Source: Lasiosphaeris hirsuta (taxonomy: Eukaryota; Ascomycota; Sordariomycetes; Sordariales; Lasiosphaeriaceae). Taken from it: a DNA stretch of 64,000 nucleotides. Positions within the stretch are counted from its first letter, which is position 1; the number at the start of each line of letters is the position of its first letter. Of this stretch, positions 19,755 through 30,268 are shown one piece after another. The stretch lies in the NCBI GenBank assembly GCA_030549175.1, contig JAUKUA010000005.1:3782001-3846000 (forward strand), given 5' to 3'. The notes beneath the pieces were generated by a model, which saw only the letters and a list, made by a program, of their open reading frames with translations, was not told where the DNA came from and ran no database searches. The position numbers and the translations under genes are program-made.

Positions 19755-22076
19755 TCAGCCAAGATTAACCTCCAACTCGTCCAATTTCAAACGATCCCAA
19801 ATCTCGAGTGACACCCTCCCTATCCCCCGCCGGTACGCAACCCCGTCTTGCCAGCGAACCCAGAGGACATTATAAAACTCGTACGTATTCTCGATTCGAT
19901 CTCCCGAGGGGTGCTCGTCCAGCTCCCACTCCAGCAAGATGCCTTTAGCCCAGTTCCAGTCGCGAACCCTTGTCATCGATATCGCGATGAGCTCACACTG
20001 AGTCTCGGCGTGATGAGAAGGCAGCCCTTCTGATGCTTCACCATCGAGTCCGTCGTCGCACAATACCCCGGCCCATGTCCCCTGGTCGTTACGCAGTGTG
20101 TATGTGCGGTAGATCGGACACTCAAGCCAGGGATGCCGTTCCAGCTGCTCAGCTCTCGTGAGCCACGATCTCTTAGCCGCAAAGGTCAAAACGGCGTCAT
20201 ACATTGTCTCTGGTTGACCATAGCTTTCCTTTGCCCAGGCTACCGCGGGAAAGGGGTTCGAAAACGTTCTGTCCGCGAAAGCTGGGTGGGAGAAAGAGTA
20301 ACCGGTTTTGGCCCTGCCGGGTTCCGGCGTCAAAGACCATCCGGCTGGCGAGGAAGAATTCTCATCCGCAGTTGAGAAAACATACTCGCCGGGCACTAGG
20401 CGCCCATCCTCCCGCATGGTTTTGCGCCAGCGAACGAGCGGGACAGTCACCCTCGGATCTGGGACGGGTAGACCAGCGGCGTAGAAGTGCGAGCCCAAGG
20501 AAGTCCACATGTCCAGATATAGAGAGCCCTTGACGCTCACCCACGACCAGCTTGGCAAGCGGATATCTTTCCCCTCGCGCCGCCGCAGTGGCCGTGGATT
20601 CCGTCTATCACCCTCCCAGAGCAGACAAACGTCAAAGAACATCTCGGGTAGCCCAAAGTGGAACCCGGGGCGGAAGGACCGACTCAGGACGGCCGTGGCG
20701 CCCGCGAACGCGGCGAGGACGTCATCGTCATACGTTAAATCTCGCTTGGCATACTCGATAACGAGACGGGCGAGCTGCATGATATTGGGCCAGTCCGAGA
20801 CGTCCGAGATAAACCCAGGCGTCTCGTGGCTGGTGTTCGACGCACCGTGCTCGCACGCCATCCACTCCTCGCTTCGGAAATTGCGGCAAAACCAACTGAC
20901 TGTCCCGTTACACACGAGCAGGCGACGCGAGAAAAACGCCTCCTGGAATGTCCAGGCGCGCGTGGACCATGGCGTCCCCGCGCAGATGCTCCTGGCGGCG
21001 TGATCGTTGATATGCTCGGTCTGGAGGACAGCACCGGGAAATACCATGTGGCGGCAAGTAATATTCCGAGGCTCAAGGCCCGGGCCGCCGTCCCGACAGA
21101 CGCCTGGTATGCCGAAATCTCCGTGGGGTCCCTCGCCGGCGACGATGGTGAAGTAGGCTCGGGAATAGATAGATGCCATGGCGTTGATGAACATGGCCTT
21201 TTCCGCGCCACCGTCTTGGACGATGCAGAAGCAATCGGTCCAGAAGAACCGGATCCCCAGCCGGGATGCCAAGTTCATAGCGTCCTCTATGGTACGCGTC
21301 AGACGGGCGCCGCCGTCCTTGGAGAATGTCCGAGGTGATAGAGCTCCCGGTTGTTGGAGCCGCCCTAGGTTCTTGGTTGTCGTCTTGGGAATCGCCACCC
21401 GGCCCCAGACGTAGCTCAGGGCGACGTAGCGCAAACCGTCCGCGGAAGAGCCGGCAAAGGGGACCCGCACTAGGCATTCCTGCTCGAGATCAATCAAGTA
21501 CAGGAACGGAAGGCTGCTTTGTGTCAGCAGCGACGCCGCCATGTCGGTATGGGTTGTCGCATCTCGGTGGAGGCGGTCACAGGTCTCGATCCACGAGCCG
21601 ATCAGGTCCGTGTCTATCCTGTTCGCATCCATAGCCCTTCCGTATTTTACTCGAGCTAGCCGCTGGGCGGTGTCGGCAGGCTCTGTTTGGATCAGCATCG
21701 GGCCACGCCGGTCGCTGGGCTCCTGGCCACGCGGGTAGAGGTCGCAGAAGAAGTTCATGCCATCGAACCGCAGCCGTGCGTCTAGGCTACCGAGATCAGG
21801 CTCGGCAACCTCCTTGACTCCGGTGAGGGCAGAAACGATGGACTGGCAGCCGGCACAGTCTCGTACCACCCTAATGGACTCGAGGTTCCCCAACAATACA
21901 GACGAGTGTGGTGACAGCTCGACCATACCCCGTGAACCGATGATTTGGACACTCTCTTGGATAAAGCGTCCGACTTGGCGGCATTTTTCACAATATCGCA
22001 ACGGCCTGTCCATTGCCGCGGGTGGAGACCTCGTGCAGAGCCCACACAGACCGACTCTGGACACAGCTTGGCCCAT
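19755..22076 (-). CDS. HET-domain (heterokaryon incompatibility) protein
   Basis: 773 residues, apparently one exon, ATG at 22076-22074. The HET domain (PF06985) spans about 217-390: RYVALSYVWG, LTRTIEDAMNLASRLGIRFFWTDCFCIVQD, KAMFINAMASIYSRAYFTIVAGEG and WSTRAWTFQEAFFSRRLLVC. The N-terminal 80 residues hold three CxxC pairs (C11/C14, C29/C32, C74/C77), an arrangement common in front of fungal HET domains and possibly metal-binding. The C-terminal half contains a FRPGFHFGLPEMFFDVCLLW and LPSWSWVSVKGSL-type segment, as in standard HET proteins. Known role of the family: triggering cell death after fusion of unlike strains, often acting under NLRs. No stop or frameshift is seen. It lies between a membrane-protein gene and a fragment of that gene's copy. 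Confidence 0.9.
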   Translation of the reverse strand: MGQAVSRVGLCGLCTRSPPAAMDRPLRYCEKCRQVGRFIQESVQIIGSRGMVELSPHSSVLLGNLESIRVVRDCAGCQSIVSALTGVKEVAEPDLGSLDARLRFDGMNFFCDLYPRGQEPSDRRGPMLIQTEPADTAQRLARVKYGRAMDANRIDTDLIGSWIETCDRLHRDATTHTDMAASLLTQSSLPFLYLIDLEQECLVRVPFAGSSADGLRYVALSYVWGRVAIPKTTTKNLGRLQQPGALSPRTFSKDGGARLTRTIEDAMNLASRLGIRFFWTDCFCIVQDGGAEKAMFINAMASIYSRAYFTIVAGEGPHGDFGIPGVCRDGGPGLEPRNITCRHMVFPGAVLQTEHINDHAARSICAGTPWSTRAWTFQEAFFSRRLLVCNGTVSWFCRNFRSEEWMACEHGASNTSHETPGFISDVSDWPNIMQLARLVIEYAKRDLTYDDDVLAAFAGATAVLSRSFRPGFHFGLPEMFFDVCLLWEGDRRNPRPLRRREGKDIRLPSWSWVSVKGSLYLDMWTSLGSHFYAAGLPVPDPRVTVPLVRWRKTMREDGRLVPGEYVFSTADENSSSPAGWSLTPEPGRAKTGYSFSHPAFADRTFSNPFPAVAWAKESYGQPETMYDAVLTFAAKRSWLTRAEQLERHPWLECPIYRTYTLRNDQGTWAGVLCDDGLDGEASEGLPSHHAETQCELIAISMTRVRDWNWAKGILLEWELDEHPSGDRIENTYEFYNVLWVRWQDGVAYRRGIGRVSLEIWDRLKLDELEVNLG

Positions 22077-22424
22077 GATTTTTTATACGTCGTTGAACGT
22101 CTCGGGGTACATCGTTGGAACGTGGAAACAAGTCTCGCACATTTGGGTCTCGGCGGGTCGAGCCTAACTTTTGTTGCCGTTGGGAGATGCTGCAGGGCTT
22201 TCATTGGGTGGGGGAACCACTGCAAATCCCCGACCAGTTACGACTCGAGTCCATCATGGAGGTTGGTCGCAACAATTCCCCTGGAGTTACGAGATTCTCG
22301 CCCGTCTCCCCATGCGGAATGGCAACTTGGAGAGTATTGCTCTGTCGTGTTCACAAAGCTACATTACCTACCTACCTCCCTACCTACATAGGTCAACCCC
22401 CCTTCTAGAGACAACTGTCCTCGC

Positions 22425-24421
22425 TTAATTATACTTCTCTCCCTTGGGGAAGACGCTGGCCACGTCGTTCCAGAGGTCTACTTCCCGCCATTCCCTGCCG
22501 GTCTTGGGGTCCCGCCCCCTCCTCGTCCCATAGCGGATGCCGCCGATGGTCCCTCGAATGCTCTCGGCCAGCTCCTTGCCAGGATCGGCACTGCGCCCCC
22601 TGATCGTATTCATGGCGGTGCGCAGCAACCGAGCAACCGAGAGAAAGCTGTCGTGATCGCGCACAGGCACTCGGCGGGAGTAGCCAAAGACGACACCCAC
22701 GGCCAACAGCTGTCCGACCAGAATGGCGCCGAGGACGCCAAACCCCCTCCCCCACTTGACCTCGAGGCTGGTGACGATAAAAGGCTGACTCGACGCACCC
22801 TGCTCGCGCGTCACGAGCGGCAGCTGCCGTTCGGCACCCATGATTGCCAGGATTGGCAGCCGTGCCGCTAGATGAGCTGCGTACAGCTCGTACGTGGCCG
22901 AAACCGGGGTGCTGTACCAGCTCTCGCCGAGCTCGGCATATCTCATGGCACCGAGCCCGTTGATGAAGTGCATGCTGTGTTCCTGGCTGCCGTATTCTTT
23001 GGCACTAAACTGGCCGGCCGAGTATCCGTAGCGACGGTCGAACGGCCCGAAGTTGAGGAGGACGCCGGCTGCGTATGGGAGCTTGGCGGAGGGGAAGTTG
23101 AAAAACAAGCCCTGATCCAAGCCGGGGTTCCCGTCGCGGCGCTTCAAGCAGGTGGTGCACTCGAAGAATGTCGCGTTCCTCTCAAACTGCTTCACGAAGC
23201 TGGGCCACATTTCGTTGTGCAGATCTGACGACGACAAATCTCGTTAGCAAGCCGAGATCGACACGGCGGAAAAACCAGCAAAGCTTTCTTACAAGTCGTG
23301 GCGCAAGCCGACAGGCTCTCTAACTCGGCATAGTCCCAGTTCTTGGCCCAGATATAGTCGGTCGCCGGGTTGTAATACGCATAGATGCCGCCCAAGACGT
23401 GGAGGAACTCGGGGCTGCTGTCCTCACGACCGCTGGGAATGGGAAGGTTTGCCACCCGCTTCCCCTTCTCATAGACAGATCCATTGTAATAGTTTCGCCC
23501 CAGGCAGCTTGATGAGCTTTGGACGACTCGGTCTAGCGATGAGTACTCATCTAGCCCGCGGTGTTCCCGGAGACGGTACGTATAAGTGACTTTGTCCCCA
23601 TCGACGTTACGATCCAGGCCCAGCCCGCTGATGTTCTTCATGTTGTAGGCAGATGGGTCGGACTGGTTGTACATGGTGCGCACCGTCAAGCTGGCCAATG
23701 CGAAATTGGTCACCTCCCCTACTCACGTCCCCTTGTTAGCACAGGTTGTTGGCCGTGTCATTCGGAATCCACACACACCTAGATTGCTATCCGGCCCATC
23801 CAGCTGCATCCATCCCCGAGTGCCAAAGTCGGGAAGCGTGACGGGATATTCGACGCCGGCTTTTTCATTGAGGTCGTAGGTGAGACCAAAGATTGCAACG
23901 CTCAAACGGCCGATAATGTTGACGACGAGGTAGGCTAGCACAATCACTGTCGTAACTGACCACTTCCCGTTCCGACCGCAGGCATGCACGATCAGCTTGA
24001 GCGACCCGGTGGGATTGGGCATGCCGAGGATGAGATCCACGTCGCGCGGGGTATGGCTCCGTCGCGCCAGGAGGGGCCAGCGGAGGACGGCACCGAGAAG
24101 ACCAAGCAGCGACCCCAGCGACAAGCTCACGAGCGAGGAGGACAAGATGGTGAGCGCGTTAAACAGGCGGCGATCCCACGTCCCCAGGCTCTCTCTGCCG
24201 GAAAACGCGTGTAGAATGACCATGATGAGGACGCTGAAGACCGCCGAGCAGAGTACACGCCACGAGATGCTCCACCAGGGGAAACGTCCATGGCGAGCCT
24301 CAGGGGCTGGCGTGTGCACAGGACCAGTACTGGATTGGGCCCACGGCCGGTCTTTGAGCAGCTCCTCTGTATCGTCAACGTGACGGTAGCCCGCGTAGTA
24401 CGTGTCTTCGCCGGGTTCCAT
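22425..24421 (-). CDS. Four-pass membrane protein of unknown function
   Basis: Three exons: 24421-23779, 23718-23293 and 23224-22425, giving 622 residues. The first intron is 60 bp with a perfect TGCTAAC branch site; joining restores SNLGEVTNFALASL. Predicted membrane spans: about 54-72, 89-113, 156-180 and 518-538. Between spans three and four lies a large domain of about 335 residues with an NxS/T-rich, cysteine-containing segment (CATTYLHNEM, FFECTTCLKR), probably extracytoplasmic. The first 50 residues and the last 85 are hydrophilic. No enzyme motif was seen. I do not recognise a named family, though similar proteins are frequent in Sordariomycetes. It is 348 bp upstream of the HET gene on the same strand, and a fragment of a second copy lies beyond that gene. 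Confidence 0.8.
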
Positions 24422-26800
24422 CTTATCTTGATGGTGAAAGAGAAGGTTCCCGACAAGCTAAAAGTTTGGATAGTAGCCTTTGCCTTGAAAGGTCAGTGAA
24501 GGGTGACAACGCACCGATCACCGGTCGAAGCGCGGGTTGGGGGGGTTGCCATTACCTCAACTCTCTAGACACAACAAGGGCCGCATCTCCGACGGCAAAG
24601 TTCCCCCCCTCTATTGCTGCATTTTCGGCAGTCCTCTCTGAGCTGATGTGCATCACGCAGCACCAATCTGCTCCAAGATCCGGAAGCCACATTGACAGCC
24701 ACGTTATGCAAAGCATGGACTGATAACAGTCTATCTGAGCCAACTGAATTGGGAGATATTGCTCAGCAGAGCCAAAGTCCGATCGAACCCCGATTAGATC
24801 AAAGTGTCATCACCTTTGCTTTTCTCAGGGCTGCTACCGACAAGTCACAACCGCGAAAAAAAAAAAAAAAAAAACATTTCAGCCCCTGCAGCCTTGTGGG
24901 AACTTTGGTGAGATAGTGATCTCGGCGAAGTGGCTGTACATACAAAGAGCACCAGAGACATGGTGGAAATGGCATTTTGGAAATATTTGGCCATCGCCGG
25001 GTGGGTGCCCGGGCAGGGTATTCCACGTTTATCAGAAGTGGTTGGATCAGTATGGTATAGGGGCCCGGGCAAACTACTGATCGACGAGGCGGGCATCGAC
25101 ACAAAGGAAAGCTTTTAGGGCCCCGGTGACAGCAATCACCCCCGAAACAGCCAAGTATGTCCTGCACCACCACTTTTGCCCTTTTCTCTTGTCAGGCGGA
25201 AGTTGGGCGTGAGTGACCCAAGTCATCAGTGCCTGTCTTTGCACATTTCAATGCAGCATGAGATTCAGGGTGTTGCGCGCCTTGCATCCGTGCCTAACCT
25301 GGCTTGCGATTCTTGCCCGAGTATCGCTTTGGCCTTGTAGTCTTCGCGGCGGGATTACAGTTGAAGGAAAGAACGCGCATGTTGGAGACATATCAGGTAG
25401 GAGGTCGCGCGGCCAGGGCGTGCCATCAGAGGCCTCCCACGTCCGGATAGGGTGCCCTCCCAAACCAGCAACCAAGTCAATGCTGTCACTTGTTAGATTT
25501 CTCCTCAAAGCATTTTCATATAGAGAATATGTACTCTGCTTGGAGTATCGACCGCACTGACCATTCAGTGTCCCGAACTGTTGTCAAGGAAGTCACATCC
25601 TCAATTTCATCATCCATTGACTCCGTTTGCTGGTGTTGCGGTTGATCCTTCAATTCAGTAAGGTGTCTGGCATTTCGATGTTGCTAGCATTTGCAGCTTG
25701 AAGTGTCCAATGAGTTGAATTGGCCTTGGCTCCACACAGATTCACCCGATTTTGATTCTGAGTTCTGCTTGCCGAAACGCTGTTATGATTTACATCCATG
25801 ATATTATAAAAATTCCCCGCCGTGGCTTTCAAACTCATGCACTAACGTGCGACCAAGGCCACCTGGCCATTTCGTGGCTAGTTGACTCCAGTAGAGCCAG
25901 CTGGCCAGCTGATGGCGCTGATCCGCAAGCTGCTTCCGGGCTTGGCCATGGAACTGGTGTCAAATGCGGCCCGAAATTGAAGCTCACGCCGTAGTGTTTA
26001 CCTTTGGTGTAAGCCAGCAGTGTCAGTGCCGTCCTCGTGACAAGGACCAAATTTCTTTCGGGATCATGGATCATGCATTGAGGCAGACGACTGAGTTTCT
26101 TTGCGCATGGAATGAAGGCTAAGGCAGGTACCCTTAAGATAGTACGTCCTGTACTTTAAAGATCCCAAAGACCATAGCGAAGATATGAATTAAAAGTTAG
26201 AGTGCAAGAGGTGGAAACTGTCCGGATTGAAAGTGATGTTGCAGCTCAAGTCTATGATGGCCGGAATTCACGGAACAAAGGTATTAAGGAGCCTAACAAA
26301 AACACATTGTTAGTTTTGATGATGCAGTGACCTCCAATGGGCTCAATCACGCACCCAGGAATGCTCGACCGAGTTTCAGATCTAAAACTGATATATAAAT
26401 GACGGGTAAGATTTCATTTCTATCCCGATGAACCCCCTGCAGAGCACACTGGACAGTAACAGGCTATATATTTTACTTGTTCCTTATGGTGTTCCTGCTA
26501 ACGGAGTGCAGAAATATGTGAGTTTTATTCACCAAGACGATGTAATGCACTACTCGTCAGGGCTCCAAAAGCGCCCTCTGACCCACATACGCCCTGACGA
26601 GTAAGGCCCAGATCGGAAGCACACTGCCCAGTGGGCAACTGGCCAAAAAGATGACAAAATTAGTTCCACACTAGCCAAGATGTACTGCAGTAGTGTATCC
26701 TAGCTCCCGTGCCCACACCGCTTTCGGAGTAACCCCGGGTAAGCCCCTGAACTTCTGAATCTAGCCCTTGAATCTTGACTGCAACACAATTCGAAGTGTT
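24422..26800. other. Gene-free stretch
   Basis: About 2.4 kb without a recognisable gene. A run of 18 A lies at 24857-24874. A 12-bp perfect inverted repeat (ACTCGTCAGGGC at 26552-26563; complement at 26591-26602) could form a hairpin with a 27-nt loop; no element could be tied to it. Confidence 0.45.
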
Positions 26801-27526
26801 CTAAATTGCCGAATTGTTACCTAAATTGGCTGTTTCCAAGGCACAACACAGGGCACAAAGCAGGCCATGGCTGCAGCAGCCAACACAGCCGATACTATAG
26901 AGGTCCATCCGCCATATATTCTGCGTTATGGCACCTTTGCGATCGCGGTACCGGACCTGGTCCCGCAGAGGAATATGTGCCGCAGTATGCGTACCATCAA
27001 CGGCGCCAATACAACCGTTGAATGCATTGGTCTTAGGGTTCAGCTCAACATCGGGATCAAGCCAGTCGTCCGGTGGTAGGCGTACAAACGCCTTATGCAA
27101 AGACATAAGCCTTGGAAGCATGCTTGTCATGATCTGCGATACAGTGCTCTGGCTGATCTGGAACTTGTGGGCAGTGGTCCTTTGGTGTGCGCCAATTCCG
27201 AGGGTATACACGGTCACCATAACCTTCTGTTCCACAGTCTGGTGCTGCGTGCCGCGAAGCCCTGTATGCCGTTGTAGCCACCGTACCAGGGCGTGGAAGG
27301 TATGCTTTTCCATGCGCATGAGGTCCTTGAATTGCGTATCCGAGCCATAGAGAATAGTTTCAACTATCTTCCTGGCATGCGCAGGCCCGCCTGGATGGAT
27401 AGTATCGTGGTTGCGGCGCCTCCGGCTCCCTCTGCCCCTGAAGAGCACACGGATGGCTGTGATAGCGGCTGCAGCGAAAGCGGTAATGTTGATTCGAACC
27501 GGGTCAGTCGTTTTACTTCTCCGTTA
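26801..27526 (-). mobile_element. PIF/Harbinger-type transposase gene, truncated
   Basis: Open frame on the minus strand without an ATG start (the frame opens after a TAA at about 27524). It reads RNHDTIHPGGPAHARKIVE, then FHALVRWLQRHTGL, a helix-turn-helix stretch AHKFQISQSTVSQIMTSMLPRL, and then NAFNGCIGAVDGTHTAAHIP...YRDRKGAITQNI. GAVDGTH is the first-Asp block of the DDE nuclease in PIF/Harbinger transposases. After this the frame becomes unrelated and ends at 26801, so the later Asp and Glu of the triad are missing. No terminal inverted repeats or target duplication could be placed. Not functional by itself. Confidence 0.75.
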
Positions 27527-28540
27527 CAACAGGTTTTGGAAGGAAAATACTAATAAAGCTGTTCTGCAGAGCAATTCGAAGGCATGACGCAGTTCAACAA
27601 CACCTTGGCCATTTGCTAGCAACCCCGAATTCTAGCTTTCTAGCAATTAGGCAAGGGATGGCAGAATTCGTCAAGATGGACAGTCTTTTTTACTGAATCA
27701 GGACAGGCGTGGTGGCTGCATTAGCCTGTACATTGGAACATTGCACGTTTTGCTGCATAGATGAAAAGGAGCATGACTTTCCATATTCAGGGCGGTAATT
27801 TGGCCCTAGCGTGCTTGAAACCCCGTATTTTGCAAAATTTTGGATGGCTGGCCACTGTTAGAGTGTGGTTCCGATCTGGGCCTAATCGTTACGACAGCAC
27901 TGGAGCCTATTCTTGACCGGCAACATCCTTCCCTCCGGCACTCTCTTCCAAGCCACTGAGAAAACCCCCGGAAGCGTGGATCTTTTCAGGAAAGTCGAGC
28001 AGGCTGAAACGCCTTTCAGGTACAGCACGAAACTACAGATATTTCTTAGATCGTCCACTTCCCGAGGTATTACATATTGAGTGACCTCGACCGGTGCTCT
28101 GAGTCTGTCGGCCTTATGGACTAGCGTCATCTCCCCCAAGGAGAGACATGGTGGACATGTCGTGTTTGGGTTAAACAGGTTCTCGTTGTTGTCAATGCAA
28201 TGGGAATCGTCAGACTTCCAGCGCGAATCGGTCAGTACCAATGATAGATATGATCCCAGCATTTGGACTGACAGGCGGATTTCTAGATGACATCGAACGT
28301 TATTGCCGATATACCGCTGATCGTTATAATTCTACGCACAATACAAGCTCCCCCGTCGTCTTCAATGACTCGACTTGGATGCATACATAGATTTCCGGTG
28401 GTTATAGATAGGGTCGTCAAGGAGATAGGGGTGGCTGTCGAGCATGCAATGATAAATCAAGGGATTCCTAAATCAATCTTGGTCTAATCTTGGCTGCAAT
28501 ATGTACACGGGATCCCTATGTACACCCTCTCAATTGCACT
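27527..28540. other. Gene-free stretch
   Basis: No gene, RNA or repeat recognised between the transposase remnant and the oxidoreductase gene. Confidence 0.4.
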
Positions 28541-29635
28541 TCAGGCCCGCTCCGCTCCTACACGGATCAGGTACGAGCCCATGCCAGCCATCTTCCCCCA
28601 GCTCTGGTGAGCTTCCTTCAGCCCTTCAGCTGTCAAATCCCAGACAGCCTTGATCGGCACCTTGATCTTGCCCTCCCTGAGCAGCTCAATGAGGGCCGCC
28701 AGCCCGTCCTGGCAATCCGCCGTGCCCGGCTTGATGTAATAGAAGCCCGTCCGCTTGCCGGCGAACGGCAGCATGCCCCTGACCACCAACTTGCCCATGT
28801 ACGGCCACAGACTCCTGGCCATCTCCTCCTCGCTCCCGCTCAACGACACCTGATTCCCACCGTAGCCGAGCAAAAGCCCCTTGTCCTTCAGGATGGAAAA
28901 CGACTCATCCCACGACTCGAACCCCAGCGGGTCGAACACGGCATCCACGCCGCCGACGGCCTTCATGGCCGCGATCCAGTCCTTGTTGGTGTACTCAAAC
29001 ACGTCCCGCACCCCGGCCTCCCGCAGGGCCGCGTGGTTGCGCTTGGATGCGGTCCCATACACGACAGCGCCGCGGAGCAGGCACAGGGCCGTGAGCCCCT
29101 GGCCGACGGCGCCGCTCAGGCCGTGCACGAAGACGGCCTGGCCGGGCTGGACGTCGGCGCTCCGGACGCCGACCAGGCCGCGGCCGCCGGCGCCCTGCAC
29201 CATGCCGTAGGCCGTGTTCCAGTCGAGCGCGAGCGCCGTGACCTGCTGGAGGAGGTCGTCCCTCGCGGCCACCTCGGCGGGCACGCGCACGAGCAGGTGC
29301 TCGGCGACGTTGGCGCGCTCGGCCTCGGCGCCGTAGACGGTGACAGCCGCGACGGTGTCGCCAGGCGCGAAGCGGGCCGAGGTGCCCGGGCCCAGCCCCA
29401 CCACGGTCCCGACCAGGGCGTAGCCCGGCGTCAGGGGCGTGCGGCGCTGCAGCGGGTAGGCCCCGTGGGCCATGTTGACGTCGGCGCCACAGAAGCCCGA
29501 GTACAGCACGCGCACCTGCACCTGCTTGCGCCCCGGCGCTGCGAGGGATGCCGAGGTGAGCGTTATGTTGGACACGTCGGTCGGGGAGGTGGCGAGGTGG
29601 GTGATGACGGCTTTGCGAATGGTGGTGGTGGCCAT
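28541..29635 (-). CDS. MDR-family NAD(P)-dependent oxidoreductase (quinone oxidoreductase-like)
   Basis: 364 residues, single exon, ATG at 29635 in a good context. The N-terminal GroES-like fold is at about 25-140 (VQVRVLYSGFCGADVNMAHGAYPL...TPGYALVGTVVGLG). The Rossmann fold follows with the nucleotide loop AVFVHGLSGAVGQGLTALCLLRGAVVYGTASKRNHAALREAGV, and the C-terminal part returns to the catalytic domain. The structural and catalytic zinc cysteines of true alcohol dehydrogenases are absent, which puts it with zinc-free quinone/enoyl reductases. The substrate is unknown. Likely a cytosolic soluble enzyme. A TATATATA box lies about 100 bp upstream. Confidence 0.87.
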   Translation of the reverse strand: MATTTIRKAVITHLATSPTDVSNITLTSASLAAPGRKQVQVRVLYSGFCGADVNMAHGAYPLQRRTPLTPGYALVGTVVGLGPGTSARFAPGDTVAAVTVYGAEAERANVAEHLLVRVPAEVAARDDLLQQVTALALDWNTAYGMVQGAGGRGLVGVRSADVQPGQAVFVHGLSGAVGQGLTALCLLRGAVVYGTASKRNHAALREAGVRDVFEYTNKDWIAAMKAVGGVDAVFDPLGFESWDESFSILKDKGLLLGYGGNQVSLSGSEEEMARSLWPYMGKLVVRGMLPFAGKRTGFYYIKPGTADCQDGLAALIELLREGKIKVPIKAVWDLTAEGLKEAHQSWGKMAGMGSYLIRVGAERA

Positions 29636-29733
29636 ATGTCTGGATTGCGTGTGTGGGATATTCTGTGGTTTCGGCATCGGAAGGTGGATGCTGCCTGCAC
29701 ACTCGAAACTAGGCCTAGACTGCGTCATGGTAG

Positions 29734-29742
29734 ATATATATA
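29734..29742 (-). promoter_or_regulatory. TATA box of the MDR oxidoreductase gene
   Basis: TATATATA on the minus strand, about 100 bp before the start codon; a plausible core promoter. Judged by sequence and distance only. Confidence 0.5.
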
Positions 29743-30268
29743 ATATCTCTCTCTCCATATGATTGTAACCTGTTGGCAACCGTAACATGCTCCATGTGCT
29801 TACATGGCCGTTGCGCCGATTTCGACGCCATTTCATTCCTGGCAATGCATGCAATACCACCCATTTCGTACGATCGGGGGAACAAACGCAACCATCTTCC
29901 CATCTCCAACATGTTCATGGCCAAATCACGATATCGCTTGATGCCAATATTGGGTGGGGTGGCAGGATTCGGGCGGAGGTTAGCCCGACCGGCATGACTT
30001 TATGACACACACCCCATGCTTCAATCGGGTGACGATTAAATAGACTTGCCGTCCCGTCAATAATACCACGCCACCATGCAGCCCTGTCGATCCAGCGGAT
30101 CGGACCAACCGCTCTCCTCCTCTCCCATAATACATGTGAGCTTGTCGCCGTGCAAGTTGTTCACAACAGGTACCCGAGTTATTTCTGTCTAGTCTAATCC
30201 AAGATGCATTCTATGCCCCCCCCCCAAAAAAAAACAATACACTCTGCTCTGCATGGCTGAGCTCCAAC
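29743..30268. other. Intergenic region
   Basis: Promoter side of the oxidoreductase and 3' side of the M28 peptidase gene. A run of C then A at about 30217-30234; nothing else seen. Confidence 0.4.

Noticed and set aside
26552..26602. 12-bp inverted repeat as terminal repeats of a tiny transposon
   Set aside because: Only 51 bp across and no target duplication; a plain hairpin is the simpler reading.
27488..27505. GGTTCGAATC on the minus strand, like a tRNA B box
   Set aside because: No acceptor or anticodon stem around it, and it lies in the frame upstream of the transposase remnant.
28490..29743. Long + strand frame over the oxidoreductase gene
   Set aside because: Low-complexity Arg/Ala/Gly composition and antisense to clear MDR motifs.
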